A DNA stretch of 64,000 nt, taken from assembly GCA_934636715.1 (NCBI GenBank), contig CAKUBE010000008.1, forward strand, positions 1 to 64,000. Reading direction: 5' to 3'. The notes under the pieces are model-generated. The model worked only from the letters and a program-made list of their open reading frames with translations. It did not search any database and was not told where the DNA came from. Every line of letters starts with the position of its first letter. The first letter of the stretch is position 1. The translations under genes and the position numbers were made by a program. The stretch comes from an uncultured Arachnia sp. Lineage in GTDB: Bacteria > Actinomycetota > Actinomycetes > Propionibacteriales > Propionibacteriaceae. This document shows positions 26,243-34,931 of the stretch, in pieces.

Positions 26243-26875
26243 ATGAGTTCCCGCGGTCCGTACGCCAAAGGCGAGGCGAAGCGTAAGGAGATCCTTCGCG
26301 TCGCACTCGAGGTCGTGGCGGAGATGGGGTGCCGCGGCGCCTCGAACCGGGAGATCGCCCGCCGTGTGGGGCTGAGTCAGGCCGGACTCGCGCACTATTT
26401 CAGCTCCCGCGAGGAGTTGTACGTGGCCATCCTTCGCGCCCGTGACGAGCGCGACACCGCCGAGTTCTGGGACCCGCGTCCCAACATCGACGGCATCCTC
26501 GCGATCATCGAACACAACACCCACGTGCCGGGTCTCGTCCAGCTCTACATCGAGTTCTCCGCCGAGGCCAGCATCGGGTTGCATCCGGCGCACGAGTTCT
26601 TCAGCGAACGCTACATCTGGGCGCGCGGCCAGGCCGTGCAGGCCGTGCGCGATGCCCAGGCGAGCGGCGAGATGGGACCGGGGGCAGACCCCGAAGAGGT
26701 CGCCGTGCTTCTGGTCGCAGCCGCCGACGGCCTTCAGCAGCAGTGGCTCCTCGATCGCTCGATCGACATGGTGGCCCGGTTGCGCCGCCTCTGGGACGGC
26801 ATCGCGGCGCACTCGCACCGGGTCGTCGTTCGGGTGGATCAGGCGCGGACCGCGGCGATGGCGTCGACGACGTAG
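26243..26875 (+). CDS. TetR family transcriptional regulator
   Basis: The product is 210 aa. The N-terminal HTH (about residues 33-53, ASNREIARRVGLSQAGLAHY) matches TetR. The C-terminal helical domain contains YIEFSAEASIGLHPAHEFF, the TetR_C_6-like type often seen next to glycosidase or transport genes. The ligand is unknown. The gene begins 10 bp after recD but is probably not part of its function. Its 3' end overlaps the convergent aminotransferase gene by 37 bp, which suggests mutual antisense interference. Confidence 0.85.
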   Translation: MSSRGPYAKGEAKRKEILRVALEVVAEMGCRGASNREIARRVGLSQAGLAHYFSSREELYVAILRARDERDTAEFWDPRPNIDGILAIIEHNTHVPGLVQLYIEFSAEASIGLHPAHEFFSERYIWARGQAVQAVRDAQASGEMGPGADPEEVAVLLVAAADGLQQQWLLDRSIDMVARLRRLWDGIAAHSHRVVVRVDQARTAAMASTT

Positions 26876-28035
26876 TCCAGGTTGCCGGAGTTCAGCGCCG
26901 CGACGCACATGCGGCCGGAGTCCAGGCCGTAGACGCCGTGGTCGGAACGCAGCGCGACCATCTGGGCCTTCGTCAGGCCCGAGTAGCTGAACATGCCGAG
27001 CTGGTCGGCGATGAAGCCCATGTCGTCGATGCCGCGCGCGATCAGGCCGCCGACGAGGCCGTGCCGCATCCGCTTGATCCGCTCGCGCATCTCACCCAGC
27101 TCCGCCGCCCACGAGGCGCGCAGCTCGTCGTCGGCGAGCACCGTCGCCACGAGCGCCGCCCCGGTGGTGGGCGGGTTCGAGTAGTTGGTGCGGATCACGA
27201 TCTTGAGCTGGCTGAGCACGCGCTTCGCCACCTCGGCGTCCTCCGCGATGACCGACAGCGAGCCGACGCGCTCGCCGTAGAGGCTGAACGACTTCGAGTA
27301 CGAGGTCGCGAGCAGGAAGAACAGCCCCGCCTCGACGAACGCGGCGACGACGCGGCCGTCCTCCTCGATGCCGAAGCCGAAGCCCTGGTACGCCATGTCG
27401 AGGAACGGCACCAGTTGGCGACGCTGCAGGACCGCGATCACGCGGTCCCACTGCTCGGTCGTCAGGTCGTAGCCGGTGGGGTTGTGGCAGCAGGCGTGCA
27501 GCACGACGATCGTGCCGGCGGCCGCCTGGTCGAGGTCGGCGAGCATGCCCTCGAAGTCGATGCCCTTCAGGCCCGCGTCGTAGTAGCGGTAGGTCTCGAC
27601 GCGGAATCCGGCGCGCATGAACAGCGCGCGGTGGTTCTCCCAGCTCGGGTTCGACACGAGCACGGTCGGACCGGCGGAGAGCTCGGCGAGCAGGTCGGCG
27701 CCGACCTTGAGGGCTCCCGTGCCACCGAGGGTCTGCACGGTGGCGACCCGGCCCGAGGCCGTCGCCTCGCAGTCCGCACCGAAGATGAGCGCGCGCGCGG
27801 CCTCCCGGTAGGCCGGCATGCCGTCGATGCCGAGGTAGCCGCGGGGCTTGTGCTCAGCGGTCAGGCGCTCCTGCGCCTCGCGCACCGACGCCATGAGGGG
27901 CAGCTTGCCGTCGTCGCCCAGGTAGACGCCTACGCCCAGGTTGACCTTCTCGGCGCGCTTGTCTGCGGTGAAGGCCTCGGTGAGGCCGAGGATCGGGTCT
28001 GCGGGTGCCAGGTGAGCGCGTGCGAACAGCGACAT
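26839..28035 (-). CDS. Aspartate/aromatic amino acid aminotransferase
   Basis: This 398-aa PLP enzyme of fold type I (subgroup I-alpha, AspC/TyrB-like) moves the amino group between aspartate or aromatic amino acids and 2-oxoglutarate. The PLP lysine is K248 in SYSKSFSLYGERVG. Other signatures are NLGVGVYLGDDG, LHACCHNPTGYD and FLDMAYQGFG. The start is the ATG at 28035 with AGGAGGT upstream; the upstream extension in frame is rejected. A 14-bp palindrome sits in the leader. The gene overlaps the convergent TetR gene by 37 bp. Confidence 0.9.
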   Translation of the reverse strand: MSLFARAHLAPADPILGLTEAFTADKRAEKVNLGVGVYLGDDGKLPLMASVREAQERLTAEHKPRGYLGIDGMPAYREAARALIFGADCEATASGRVATVQTLGGTGALKVGADLLAELSAGPTVLVSNPSWENHRALFMRAGFRVETYRYYDAGLKGIDFEGMLADLDQAAAGTIVVLHACCHNPTGYDLTTEQWDRVIAVLQRRQLVPFLDMAYQGFGFGIEEDGRVVAAFVEAGLFFLLATSYSKSFSLYGERVGSLSVIAEDAEVAKRVLSQLKIVIRTNYSNPPTTGAALVATVLADDELRASWAAELGEMRERIKRMRHGLVGGLIARGIDDMGFIADQLGMFSYSGLTKAQMVALRSDHGVYGLDSGRMCVAALNSGNLDYVVDAIAAVRA

Positions 28036-28052
28036 GGTGGTGGTTACCTCCT

Positions 28053-28066
28053 CTTTCCGCGGAAAG
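28053..28066. promoter_or_regulatory. Perfect 14-bp palindrome in the aminotransferase leader
   Basis: CTTTCCGCGGAAAG lies 18 bp upstream of the aminotransferase start and just before its AGGAGGT, in the spacer shared with the divergent glutamate-cysteine ligase gene. It could be an operator; no regulator is assigned. Confidence 0.4.
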
Positions 28067-28132
28067 CCTAATGCAAAGCCTCCCGAACGCCCGTTCCCGT
28101 GCATTACTGTTCCCCCAACGCTGGGAGGAACG

Positions 28133-29275
28133 ATGAAGATACCGTTCGGTCAATCGCGCCAGTCCACCATCGGCATCGAGTGGGAACTGGCGGTCGTCGA
28201 CGCCACGACGCTGGAGCAGGTCCCCGAGGCCGAGGTCGTCCTCGGCCGGGTCGAGGACCCCGTCGACGGCCCCATCCGGCGCGAGTACCTGACGTCGATG
28301 ATCGAGATCGTCTCCGGTGTGCACGACACCGCCGCGGAGGCAGCGGCCGACCTGCAGCACCATCTGGAATGGGCGCTCGACCTGCTGGAACCGGAGGGCC
28401 TCACCCTGCTCGGCGCCGGCGCCCACCCGTTCGGGAACCCCGCGGCGCAGAAGCCCGGCGACAAGCCGCAGTATCGCCGCGTCACGGAGCGCAACGGGTA
28501 CTGGGGAACCCAGATGGCGATCAACGGGCTCCACATCCACACCGGCGTCGACGCCCGGGCGAAGGCGCTGCCGATCGTGTACGGACTCGCCCGGTTCGCG
28601 CCGTATTTCATCGCGCTGTCGGGTTCCTCGCCGTACTGGATGGGCGAGGACACTTCGTTCGCCTCGCAGCGCACCATGATCTTCCAACAGCTCCCCACCA
28701 ATGGTCTCCCCTTCCACATGACCGACTGGGCGGAGCTCGAGTCGTTCGCGTCGCAGCTCGAGGGCGTCGGGATGATCCAGAATCCGTCCGAGATCCGCTG
28801 GGACGTCCGGCCGTCCAGCTGGGGGACGGTCGAGAACCGCACCATGGACTCGGTGCCAACGCTCCGTGAGGTCGGCGCCCTCGCCGCGCTGAGCCAGTGC
28901 CTCGTCGAGCGGATGTCGCGGGCGATCGAGGAGGGCGAGCCCATCGACCGGCTCCCCTACTGGTTCATGCGCGAGAACAAGTGGCGTGCCGCGCGCTACG
29001 GCCTCGCGGCAGACGTGATCACGCCCCGCAAGAACGAGTACCTGCTCCACATCTCCGACGGCATCCTCTCCTGGGTGGACCAGCTCCGGCCCATCGCGGA
29101 GCAGCTCGGCTGCGTGGAGGAACTCGGGCATGTCGCGGAACTCGTCCGGCACGGCCCCAGCTATCTTCGCCAGCGACGCATCGTCGCCGCCGGCGGAACC
29201 ACCAAAGACGTCGCCCGATCGCTTGCCGACGAGCTGCGCGCGGGCGTCCCTTCCTACGAGGAGAACCCACTGTGA
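28133..29275 (+). CDS. Glutamate-cysteine ligase family protein (carboxylate-amine ligase)
   Basis: This 380-aa member of the GCS2 family forms a gamma-glutamyl amide bond using ATP. Signatures include TIGIEWELAVVD at the N-terminus (ATP/Mg site), then QMAINGLHIHTGVD, TDWAELE and the Arg-rich YWFMRENKWRAARYGLAADV. Actinobacterial members include glutamate-cysteine ligases and related carboxylate-amine ligases of unknown substrate. The start at 28133 has GGGAGG 5 bp upstream. It is coupled to the following amidotransferase gene by a GTGA overlap. No gshB is adjacent, so glutathione synthesis is not indicated. Confidence 0.8.
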   Translation: MKIPFGQSRQSTIGIEWELAVVDATTLEQVPEAEVVLGRVEDPVDGPIRREYLTSMIEIVSGVHDTAAEAAADLQHHLEWALDLLEPEGLTLLGAGAHPFGNPAAQKPGDKPQYRRVTERNGYWGTQMAINGLHIHTGVDARAKALPIVYGLARFAPYFIALSGSSPYWMGEDTSFASQRTMIFQQLPTNGLPFHMTDWAELESFASQLEGVGMIQNPSEIRWDVRPSSWGTVENRTMDSVPTLREVGALAALSQCLVERMSRAIEEGEPIDRLPYWFMRENKWRAARYGLAADVITPRKNEYLLHISDGILSWVDQLRPIAEQLGCVEELGHVAELVRHGPSYLRQRRIVAAGGTTKDVARSLADELRAGVPSYEENPL

Positions 29276-30009
29276 CAAGGCCCTTTCTGCTGCTCAGCAC
29301 CCGTCCCGAGGACGATGCGGTCGTCGGCGAGCGCGACGCCATCCTCGCGAAGGCAGGGCTGGAGGAGGAAGAGCTCGTGCAGCATCGCGTCGAGCGTTTC
29401 CCGCTGCCGGAGCTGAACCTCGACGACTACTCCGGCATCCTGCTGGGCGGCGGCCCGTTCAACGCCAGCGACGAGGACAAGTCGGAGCTGCAGCTGCGGG
29501 TGGAGGCGGACATCGCCCGCGTGGTCACCGCGGCCGTCGAGCGCGACGTCCCCCTCCTGGGGCTCTGCTACGGGATCGGCGCACTCACCTCGACGCTGGG
29601 CGGCGTCGTCGACCGCACCTACGGCGAGGCCGTGGGCGTCGTCGACGTGACGCTCACCGACGAGGGCCGAGAGGATCCGCTGTTCGACGGCATCCCGACT
29701 GTCATGCGCGCGTTCGTCGGGCACAAGGAGGCCTGCCGCGAGCTACCTCCCGGCGCCACTCTCCTCGCCACGGGCGAGGCCTGCCCGGTGCAGGCGTTCC
29801 GCGTGGGGCCACGGGCGTACGCGACCCAGTTCCATCCGGACCTCGACCCTCGCGGCATGGCGGAGCGGATCCTGATCTATCGCGAGGCCGGCTACTTCGC
29901 GCCGGACGAGACCGACGAACTCTCCGCCTTCGCCCTGGACGCCGACATCACCGACGAGGTGCACGCCGTCCTGTCGAACTTCGTGCGCCTGGCGCGTCAG
30001 TCGAGGTAA
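29272..30009 (+). CDS. Class I glutamine amidotransferase
   Basis: The product is 245 aa with a GuaA-like triad glutamine amidotransferase fold. The nucleophile is C99 in LLGLCYGIG and the histidine is H188 in [10 protein letters not shown]. The third residue, normally Glu in FHPE, is Asp (D190) here. A C-terminal extension (about 200-245) contains [13 protein letters not shown], typical of a stand-alone actinobacterial group. It could release ammonia from glutamine or hydrolyse a gamma-glutamyl bond; the tight coupling with the glutamate-cysteine ligase gene favours a shared gamma-glutamyl pathway, which is inference. It overlaps the convergent rpoD gene by 13 bp. Confidence 0.8.
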   Translation: MTRPFLLLSTRPEDDAVVGERDAILAKAGLEEEELVQHRVERFPLPELNLDDYSGILLGGGPFNASDEDKSELQLRVEADIARVVTAAVERDVPLLGLCYGIGALTSTLGGVVDRTYGEAVGVVDVTLTDEGREDPLFDGIPTVMRAFVGHKEACRELPPGATLLATGEACPVQAFRVGPRAYATQFHPDLDPRGMAERILIYREAGYFAPDETDELSAFALDADITDEVHAVLSNFVRLARQSR

Positions 30010-31373
30010 TCCCTCAGCACCTGGGACCGCGACGGGTGGCGCAGCTTCGACATGGTCTTGGACTCGATCTGGCGGATCCGCTCGCGCGTCACGCCGTAGA
30101 CCTTGCCGATCTCGTCGAGGGTCTTCGGCTGACCGTCGGTCAGGCCGAAGCGCATCGAGACGACGCCCGCCTCGCGCTCGCTCAGCGTGTCGAGCACGTC
30201 GTTCAGCTGCTCCTGGAGGAGCGTAAAGTTCACCGCGTCGGCCGGAACGACGGCCTCGGAGTCCTCGATCAGGTCGCCGAACTCGGAGTCGCCGTCCTCG
30301 CCCAGCGGCGTGTGCAGAGAGATGGGCTCGCGGCCGTACTTCTGGACCTCGACGACCTTCTCGGGCGTCATGTCCAGCTCGATCGCCAGCTCCTCCGGGG
30401 TGGGCTCGCGGCCCAGGTCCTGGAGCATCTGGCGCTGCACGCGCGCCAGCTTGTTGATGACCTCGACCATGTGGACGGGAATGCGGATGGTGCGCGCCTG
30501 GTCCGCCATGGCGCGCGTGATCGCCTGCTTGATCCACCACGTCGCGTACGTGGAGAACTTGTAGCCCTTGGTGTAGTCGAACTTCTCGACGGCGCGGATC
30601 AGGCCGAGGTTGCCCTCCTGGATCAGGTCGAGGAAGAGCATGCCGCGGCCGGTGTAGCGCTTGGCGAGCGAGACGACGAGGCGCAGGTTCGCCTCGAGCA
30701 GGTGGTTCTTCGCGCGACGGCCGTCCTCGGTGATCCACTCGAAGTCCTCGAGGTCCTCATCGCTGACGACGACCTCGGTGGACGTCAGCCGCTCCTCGGC
30801 GAACAGGCCCGCCTCGATGCGCTTGGCGAGTTCGACCTCCTGGACGGCGTTCAGCAGCGCGACCTTGCCGATCTGCTTCAGGTAGTCCTTGACCGGATCC
30901 GCGGTGGCACCCGCGGAGACGACCTGCTGCTCCGGCTCGTCCGCGTCGTCGGAGTCGGAGAGCGCGAACCCCTCCTCCTCGGAGACGAGTTCCTTCTCCA
31001 GCGGGGCCTCCTTGGCCTCGTTGAACTCGGAGTCGTCCACCTCGTCGAGCGACCGCTTCTTCTCGTCCATGGTGCGGTTCTTGCCGCCGACGGTCAGGAC
31101 GACGTCGTCGCCGTCGAGCTTGACCTCGACGTCGAGCTCGACCTCTCCGCTCGCCACATCCTGGATGGTGGGCTCGGCCGCCGCCTTCGCGCGCGTCGTG
31201 CGAGCCGGGGCCTTGCGGGCGCGGCCGGCCGCGGGGGCGTTCGCCTCGTCAGGGGCCGGCTTGGCAGCCCGCGTCGTCGCACGCTTCTTGGGCGTGGCGT
31301 CGTTGGCGGGTGCGGTCGCGGTGGTCCGGCGAGCCCTCGGGGCCTTACCGGTCGCTTCGGCGTTCTGGGTCAC
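29997..31373 (-). CDS. rpoD: Primary sigma factor RpoD/SigA
   Basis: The product is the 458-aa principal sigma-70 factor. The N-terminal about 150 residues are Ala/Lys/Arg-rich and then acidic, as in actinobacterial SigA. Region 1.2 begins at [16 protein letters not shown], and region 2 contains [20 protein letters not shown] and [15 protein letters not shown]. Region 3 begins [16 protein letters not shown]. Region 4 holds the [23 protein letters not shown] and the end [15 protein letters not shown]. The start is the GTG at 31373 with GGAGAGG upstream. It is divergent from the sigB-like gene across 267 bp. Confidence 0.95.
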   Translation of the reverse strand: MTQNAEATGKAPRARRTTATAPANDATPKKRATTRAAKPAPDEANAPAAGRARKAPARTTRAKAAAEPTIQDVASGEVELDVEVKLDGDDVVLTVGGKNRTMDEKKRSLDEVDDSEFNEAKEAPLEKELVSEEEGFALSDSDDADEPEQQVVSAGATADPVKDYLKQIGKVALLNAVQEVELAKRIEAGLFAEERLTSTEVVVSDEDLEDFEWITEDGRRAKNHLLEANLRLVVSLAKRYTGRGMLFLDLIQEGNLGLIRAVEKFDYTKGYKFSTYATWWIKQAITRAMADQARTIRIPVHMVEVINKLARVQRQMLQDLGREPTPEELAIELDMTPEKVVEVQKYGREPISLHTPLGEDGDSEFGDLIEDSEAVVPADAVNFTLLQEQLNDVLDTLSEREAGVVSMRFGLTDGQPKTLDEIGKVYGVTRERIRQIESKTMSKLRHPSRSQVLRDYLD

Positions 31374-31501
31374 AGGAATCCTCTCCAGACCTACTGGTTT
31401 TAGCGCGTGCGTCGCCCCGCCATAGTCAAGGGTGACGCGGCGTCCATTCTGGCACGCGATGACCCCCTTCTCAAACGCACGTGGCGGATCCGTGTCAGGG
31501 T

Positions 31502-31526
31502 CTCCCCCTACCTGGGTAGGGGGGAG
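31502..31526. promoter_or_regulatory. Inverted repeat upstream of the sigB-like gene
   Basis: CTCCCCCTACC is complementary to GGTAGGGGG(G)AG across a 2-nt gap, in the spacer between rpoD and sigB. It may be an operator or a leader hairpin. Confidence 0.4.
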
Positions 31527-31531
31527 GGTGA

Positions 31532-31576
31532 GAGGCACTCGTACTTTCGGATGATTTCGCCCCTGGCGAGTGCCTC
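31532..31576. promoter_or_regulatory. Inverted repeat in the sigB-like gene leader
   Basis: GAGGCACTCG (31532-31541) pairs with CGAGTGCCTC (31567-31576) around a 25-nt loop. It is 65 bp upstream of the sigB-like start. In RNA it could form an attenuator-like hairpin; in DNA it could be a two-half-site operator. Confidence 0.4.
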
Positions 31577-31640
31577 CAGTGGAACCGGAGCGCCGGTCAA
31601 TGCGTTGAACTAGGTGACGACTCTCGAAAGGTCTCGAACG

Positions 31641-32573
31641 ATGAACACTACGGCACGTATGCGAAGCACCGAAGGTATCGACGGCAAGGACGCGGTGGGG
31701 CTCTACCTCGACGCCATCGCCAAGACGGCACTGCTGACCGCGCTCGAAGAGGTCGAACTGGCCCGCACCATCGAGGCCGGGCTCTTCGCGGAGCACGTGC
31801 TCGACGGACGCGAGTCCACCTCGCTCGCCGCCACGGACGACGAGTTGCGCGAGGTCGCCGCAGAGGGGCGCCGCGCGATGCAGCGCTTCGTTCAGGCGAA
31901 CCTCCGCCTCGTCGTCTCGGTCGCGCGGAAGTACGGCCGGGCGCAGATGCCGCTGCTCGACCTCGTCCAGGAGGGCAACACCGGCCTCATCCGCGCCGTC
32001 GAGAAGTTCGACTACACGAAGGGCTTCAAGTTCTCCACCTACGCCACCTGGTGGGTGCGGCAGGCGATCTCCCGCGGCATCGCGCAGCAGGGCAGGATCG
32101 TCCGGCTCCCGGTGCATGTCGCCGAGCAGGTCAACCAGGTGTCGGCGGTGCGCCGCAACCTCGAGCGCCAGCTCGGCCGCGAGCCGGAACTGATCGAGAT
32201 CGCAGAGGAGCTCGGGCTCGAGGAGGAGAAGGTCATCGACCTCCTCCGCTACGCCAGGGACCACGTCTCGCTCGACGCCCCCGTCGAGGCCGACGGCGAC
32301 ACCTCGCTCGGCGACCTGATCGCCCGCGAGACCGCGCCCGGCCCGGACGAGGTCGTGCTGGATGCCGAGGAGCGCGCCCGCCTCGAGGGGATGCTGTCGG
32401 AGCTCGACGAGCGCTCCCGCGACGTCGTCCGCCGTCGCTACGGCCTGCTCGACGGCCGCCAGGCCAAGCTGGCCGACATCGGCACCCACTGGGGCATCAC
32501 GGCCGAGCGGGTCCGCCAGATCGAGCGCCAGGCGCTCGCCACCATGCGCGAGCGTCAGGGGGTCGCGGCGTAA
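31641..32573 (+). CDS. sigB: Sigma-70 factor, SigB-like
   Basis: This 310-aa second sigma-70 factor is closely similar to RpoD but lacks the long N-terminal extension. It opens with region 1.2 ([20 protein letters not shown]), then region 2 ([36 protein letters not shown]), region 3 ([20 protein letters not shown]) and region 4 ([19 protein letters not shown]). In Actinobacteria such genes (sigB/hrdA-type) serve stress or stationary-phase transcription. I chose ATG 31641, preceded by GAAAGG; a GTG at 31614 has no good site. The spacer to rpoD has two inverted repeats. Confidence 0.88.
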   Translation: MNTTARMRSTEGIDGKDAVGLYLDAIAKTALLTALEEVELARTIEAGLFAEHVLDGRESTSLAATDDELREVAAEGRRAMQRFVQANLRLVVSVARKYGRAQMPLLDLVQEGNTGLIRAVEKFDYTKGFKFSTYATWWVRQAISRGIAQQGRIVRLPVHVAEQVNQVSAVRRNLERQLGREPELIEIAEELGLEEEKVIDLLRYARDHVSLDAPVEADGDTSLGDLIARETAPGPDEVVLDAEERARLEGMLSELDERSRDVVRRRYGLLDGRQAKLADIGTHWGITAERVRQIERQALATMRERQGVAA

Positions 32574-32599
32574 CTGCTGCGCAGAGGCATCTCGCGGTT

Positions 32600-32639
32600 C
32601 TCATCCGGGTGGTCAGCAGTCGCCGACCACCCGGATGAG
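32600..32639. terminator. Bidirectional hairpin between the sigB-like gene and tesB
   Basis: A perfect 15-bp stem (CTCATCCGGGTGGTC and its complement, 10-nt loop) lies between the convergent genes and overlaps the last tesB codons. It has no long T-run. Confidence 0.6.
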
Positions 32640-33458
32640 TCCTTCCTGGGCACACGACGCCACGGCGGCGCCGTCCTGGAACAGGCGCCCCATGGCGAAG
32701 CCGCGCGCACTGGACGCCGACGGCGAGATCATGTCGTAGAGCAGCCACTCGTCGACGCGGACGGGACGGTGGAACCACATCGCGTGGTCGATGGAGGCCG
32801 CCTGCATCCGCGGCGAGAGGAACTCCACCTCGTGCGGGATGGCGGTGACGCTGAGCAGGGTGATGTCGCTCAGGTAGGCGAGCACCGCGGCGTGCAGGAG
32901 CGGGTCGTCGGGCATGGGCTGCTTGGTCCGCACCCACGCCCGCATGCTCCCGCCTTGCCGGTCCGCGTTCGGGATGGCGGCGAGCCGGACGTCGAGCGCA
33001 TCCCATTCCGAGATCATGTGGATCTGCCTCCCGAACCGCCGCTCGAGCACCTCGGGCAGCGAAGGGCAGGCCTCCGGCACCGCGACGCCGGCCGGAGGCG
33101 CGGCCGAGTGCTCGAGACCGGGCTCGGGCTCCTGGAAGAAGACGGTCATCTCGAAGATCACGTTCTCGCCCTGCCGAGCCATCACGCGCCGGTTGCTGAA
33201 CGTGTGCCCGTCGCGCATCACCTCGACGTCGAAGTCGAGCGGAAGGTCGATGGCGCCGGGGCGCAGGAAGTAGGCGTTCAGGGAGTGGACGAGGCGGTCG
33301 CGGGGAACGGTCTGCGCCGCCGCGACCAGCGTCTGGCCGAGGACCTGGCCGCCGAACAGGCGCTGCAACAGCGTCTGGGGCTGCGGCCCGCGGAACGTGA
33401 GCCGCCCGGTGGCGGTCAGATCGAACAGCGCGCAGAGTTCGGCAACATCCTTCGGCAC
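32613..33458 (-). CDS. tesB: Acyl-CoA thioesterase II
   Basis: This 281-aa double hot-dog thioesterase hydrolyses acyl-CoA to free fatty acid and CoA. Visible are RLFGGQVLGQTLVAA near the N-terminus, SLNAYFLRPG, and the C-terminal half with LLHAAVLAYLSDITLL (catalytic Asp) and IDHAMWFHRPVRVDEW. The start is the GTG at 33458, with GGTGGC 11 bp upstream; an overlapping ATG is in another frame. The frame upstream runs through the antisense of another gene. It lies downstream of the MFS gene on the same strand with a 35-bp gap and may share its transcript. Confidence 0.9.
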   Translation of the reverse strand: MPKDVAELCALFDLTATGRLTFRGPQPQTLLQRLFGGQVLGQTLVAAAQTVPRDRLVHSLNAYFLRPGAIDLPLDFDVEVMRDGHTFSNRRVMARQGENVIFEMTVFFQEPEPGLEHSAAPPAGVAVPEACPSLPEVLERRFGRQIHMISEWDALDVRLAAIPNADRQGGSMRAWVRTKQPMPDDPLLHAAVLAYLSDITLLSVTAIPHEVEFLSPRMQAASIDHAMWFHRPVRVDEWLLYDMISPSASSARGFAMGRLFQDGAAVASCAQEGLIRVVGDC

Positions 33459-33493
33459 ATGCCTATGCTGCCACCTTCGCCGGACGTCGGGGG

Positions 33494-34864
33494 TCAGGAC
33501 TCGTCGAGGGCCTTCGCGGTGTACTCGGGAAGGAACCAGCTCGCGGCCATCGCCATCGCGAACATCGCCCCGAACACCGTGAACAGCACGCCGAGGCCCG
33601 CGGCGCTGAGCACAGGGACCAGCAGCGGGGCCGCCATCGCCGCGATCCGGCCGAATGCCGTGGCCGCCCCCGCGCCGCCCGCGCGCATCGTCGTCGGGTA
33701 CACCTCCGGCGTGATCGCGTACAGCGCACCCCAGGCGCCCAGGTTGAAGAACGAGAGCGTGCAGCCGGCGGCGAGGGTGACCGCGGTGGCGGCTGCGGCG
33801 TCGCCGGGCGCGACGGCCGAGGCGAGCTGCGGAGCGAAGCCGAACAGCAGGGCGCCGACGGCGGATCCGCCCAGGAAGGTGATCAGCGTCGGGCGCCTTC
33901 CCCAGGACTCGATCAGGAGGGCGGCAACCAGGTAGCCGGGCAGCTGGGCGAGCGTGATGTACAGCGTGAACTCGAACGACTTCACCAGCGTCATCCCCGT
34001 GTTGAACAACAGCGTGGGCAGCCAGATGAACGCGCCGTAGTAGGCGAAGTTGATGCCGAACCAGGTCAGCCACAGCGCGACGGTGCGGGTGCGGAAACGC
34101 GGGCCCCACAGCTCGCGCCGCGCGGCCTGGGGGTCGACGGCGACCGGCGCCGCGGCGTCGGCCTTCTCGTGGTCGGGCGTGATGACCCCCGCGCCGGCCT
34201 CGAGGTCAATGACGACTCGCTCGGCCTCGTCGTGCCGGCCCGCGCGTTCCAGGAAGCGCACCGACTCGGGCAGTCCGAACCGGACGATCAGCGAGTACGC
34301 GGCGGGCACCGCGCCGAGTGCGAGCGCCCAGCGCCACCCGTTGTCCGATGCCGGGACGAGGAAGTAGCCGATGCAGGCCGCGGCCAGCCAGCCGACGGCC
34401 CAGAAGGACTCGAGCGCCACGACGACGCGCCCGCGGATCCGCTGGGGCGCGAACTCGCTGACCAGCGTGGAGGCCACGGGCAGCTCCGCGCCCAGCCCCA
34501 CGCCGACGATGAACCGCAGCACCAACAGCATCGCCAGGCCGGTGGACAGCGCCGACACCCCGGTGGCGATGCCGTAGACCAGCAGCGTGAGCGCGAACAC
34601 CGAGCGCCGGCCGACGCGGTCCGCGAGCAGGCCGCCCAGCGACGCGCCGACGGCCATGCCGACGAACCCGATCGACCCGAGCAGCGACAGCTGCCCGGCG
34701 TTCAGCTGCCACTGCGCCGCGAGCGCGGCCATGATGAAGGAGATCAGCCCGATGTCCATGGCATCGAGCGCCCAGCCGATCCCGGAGCCGAACAGGAGCT
34801 TCCCGTGTTTCCGGGTGAAGGGCAGCCGGTCCAGCCGCTCCGTGCGGGTCACCGTCGTAGACAT
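33494..34864 (-). CDS. MFS transporter (sugar/aromatic acid type)
   Basis: This 456-aa major facilitator has about 12 membrane segments. The conserved loop after helix 2 reads GGLLADRVGRRSV. The start of helix 1 (FGSGIGWALDAMDIGLISF) and FAPQRIRGR after helix 4 match the sugar/H+ symporter and niacin/aromatic-acid branch. A cytosolic loop with DHEKADAAAP separates helices 6 and 7. Substrate cannot be stated. The start ATG at 34864 is divergent from the GH3 gene with 67 bp between, so a glycoside-derived ligand is possible but unproven. Confidence 0.85.
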   Translation of the reverse strand: MSTTVTRTERLDRLPFTRKHGKLLFGSGIGWALDAMDIGLISFIMAALAAQWQLNAGQLSLLGSIGFVGMAVGASLGGLLADRVGRRSVFALTLLVYGIATGVSALSTGLAMLLVLRFIVGVGLGAELPVASTLVSEFAPQRIRGRVVVALESFWAVGWLAAACIGYFLVPASDNGWRWALALGAVPAAYSLIVRFGLPESVRFLERAGRHDEAERVVIDLEAGAGVITPDHEKADAAAPVAVDPQAARRELWGPRFRTRTVALWLTWFGINFAYYGAFIWLPTLLFNTGMTLVKSFEFTLYITLAQLPGYLVAALLIESWGRRPTLITFLGGSAVGALLFGFAPQLASAVAPGDAAAATAVTLAAGCTLSFFNLGAWGALYAITPEVYPTTMRAGGAGAATAFGRIAAMAAPLLVPVLSAAGLGVLFTVFGAMFAMAMAASWFLPEYTAKALDES

Positions 34865-34931
34865 GGAGGGAACACTAGGGCATGTTCGCCCAATCCTCCG
34901 CGACGCCCGGACGGCCCGATATCATCCGTCA

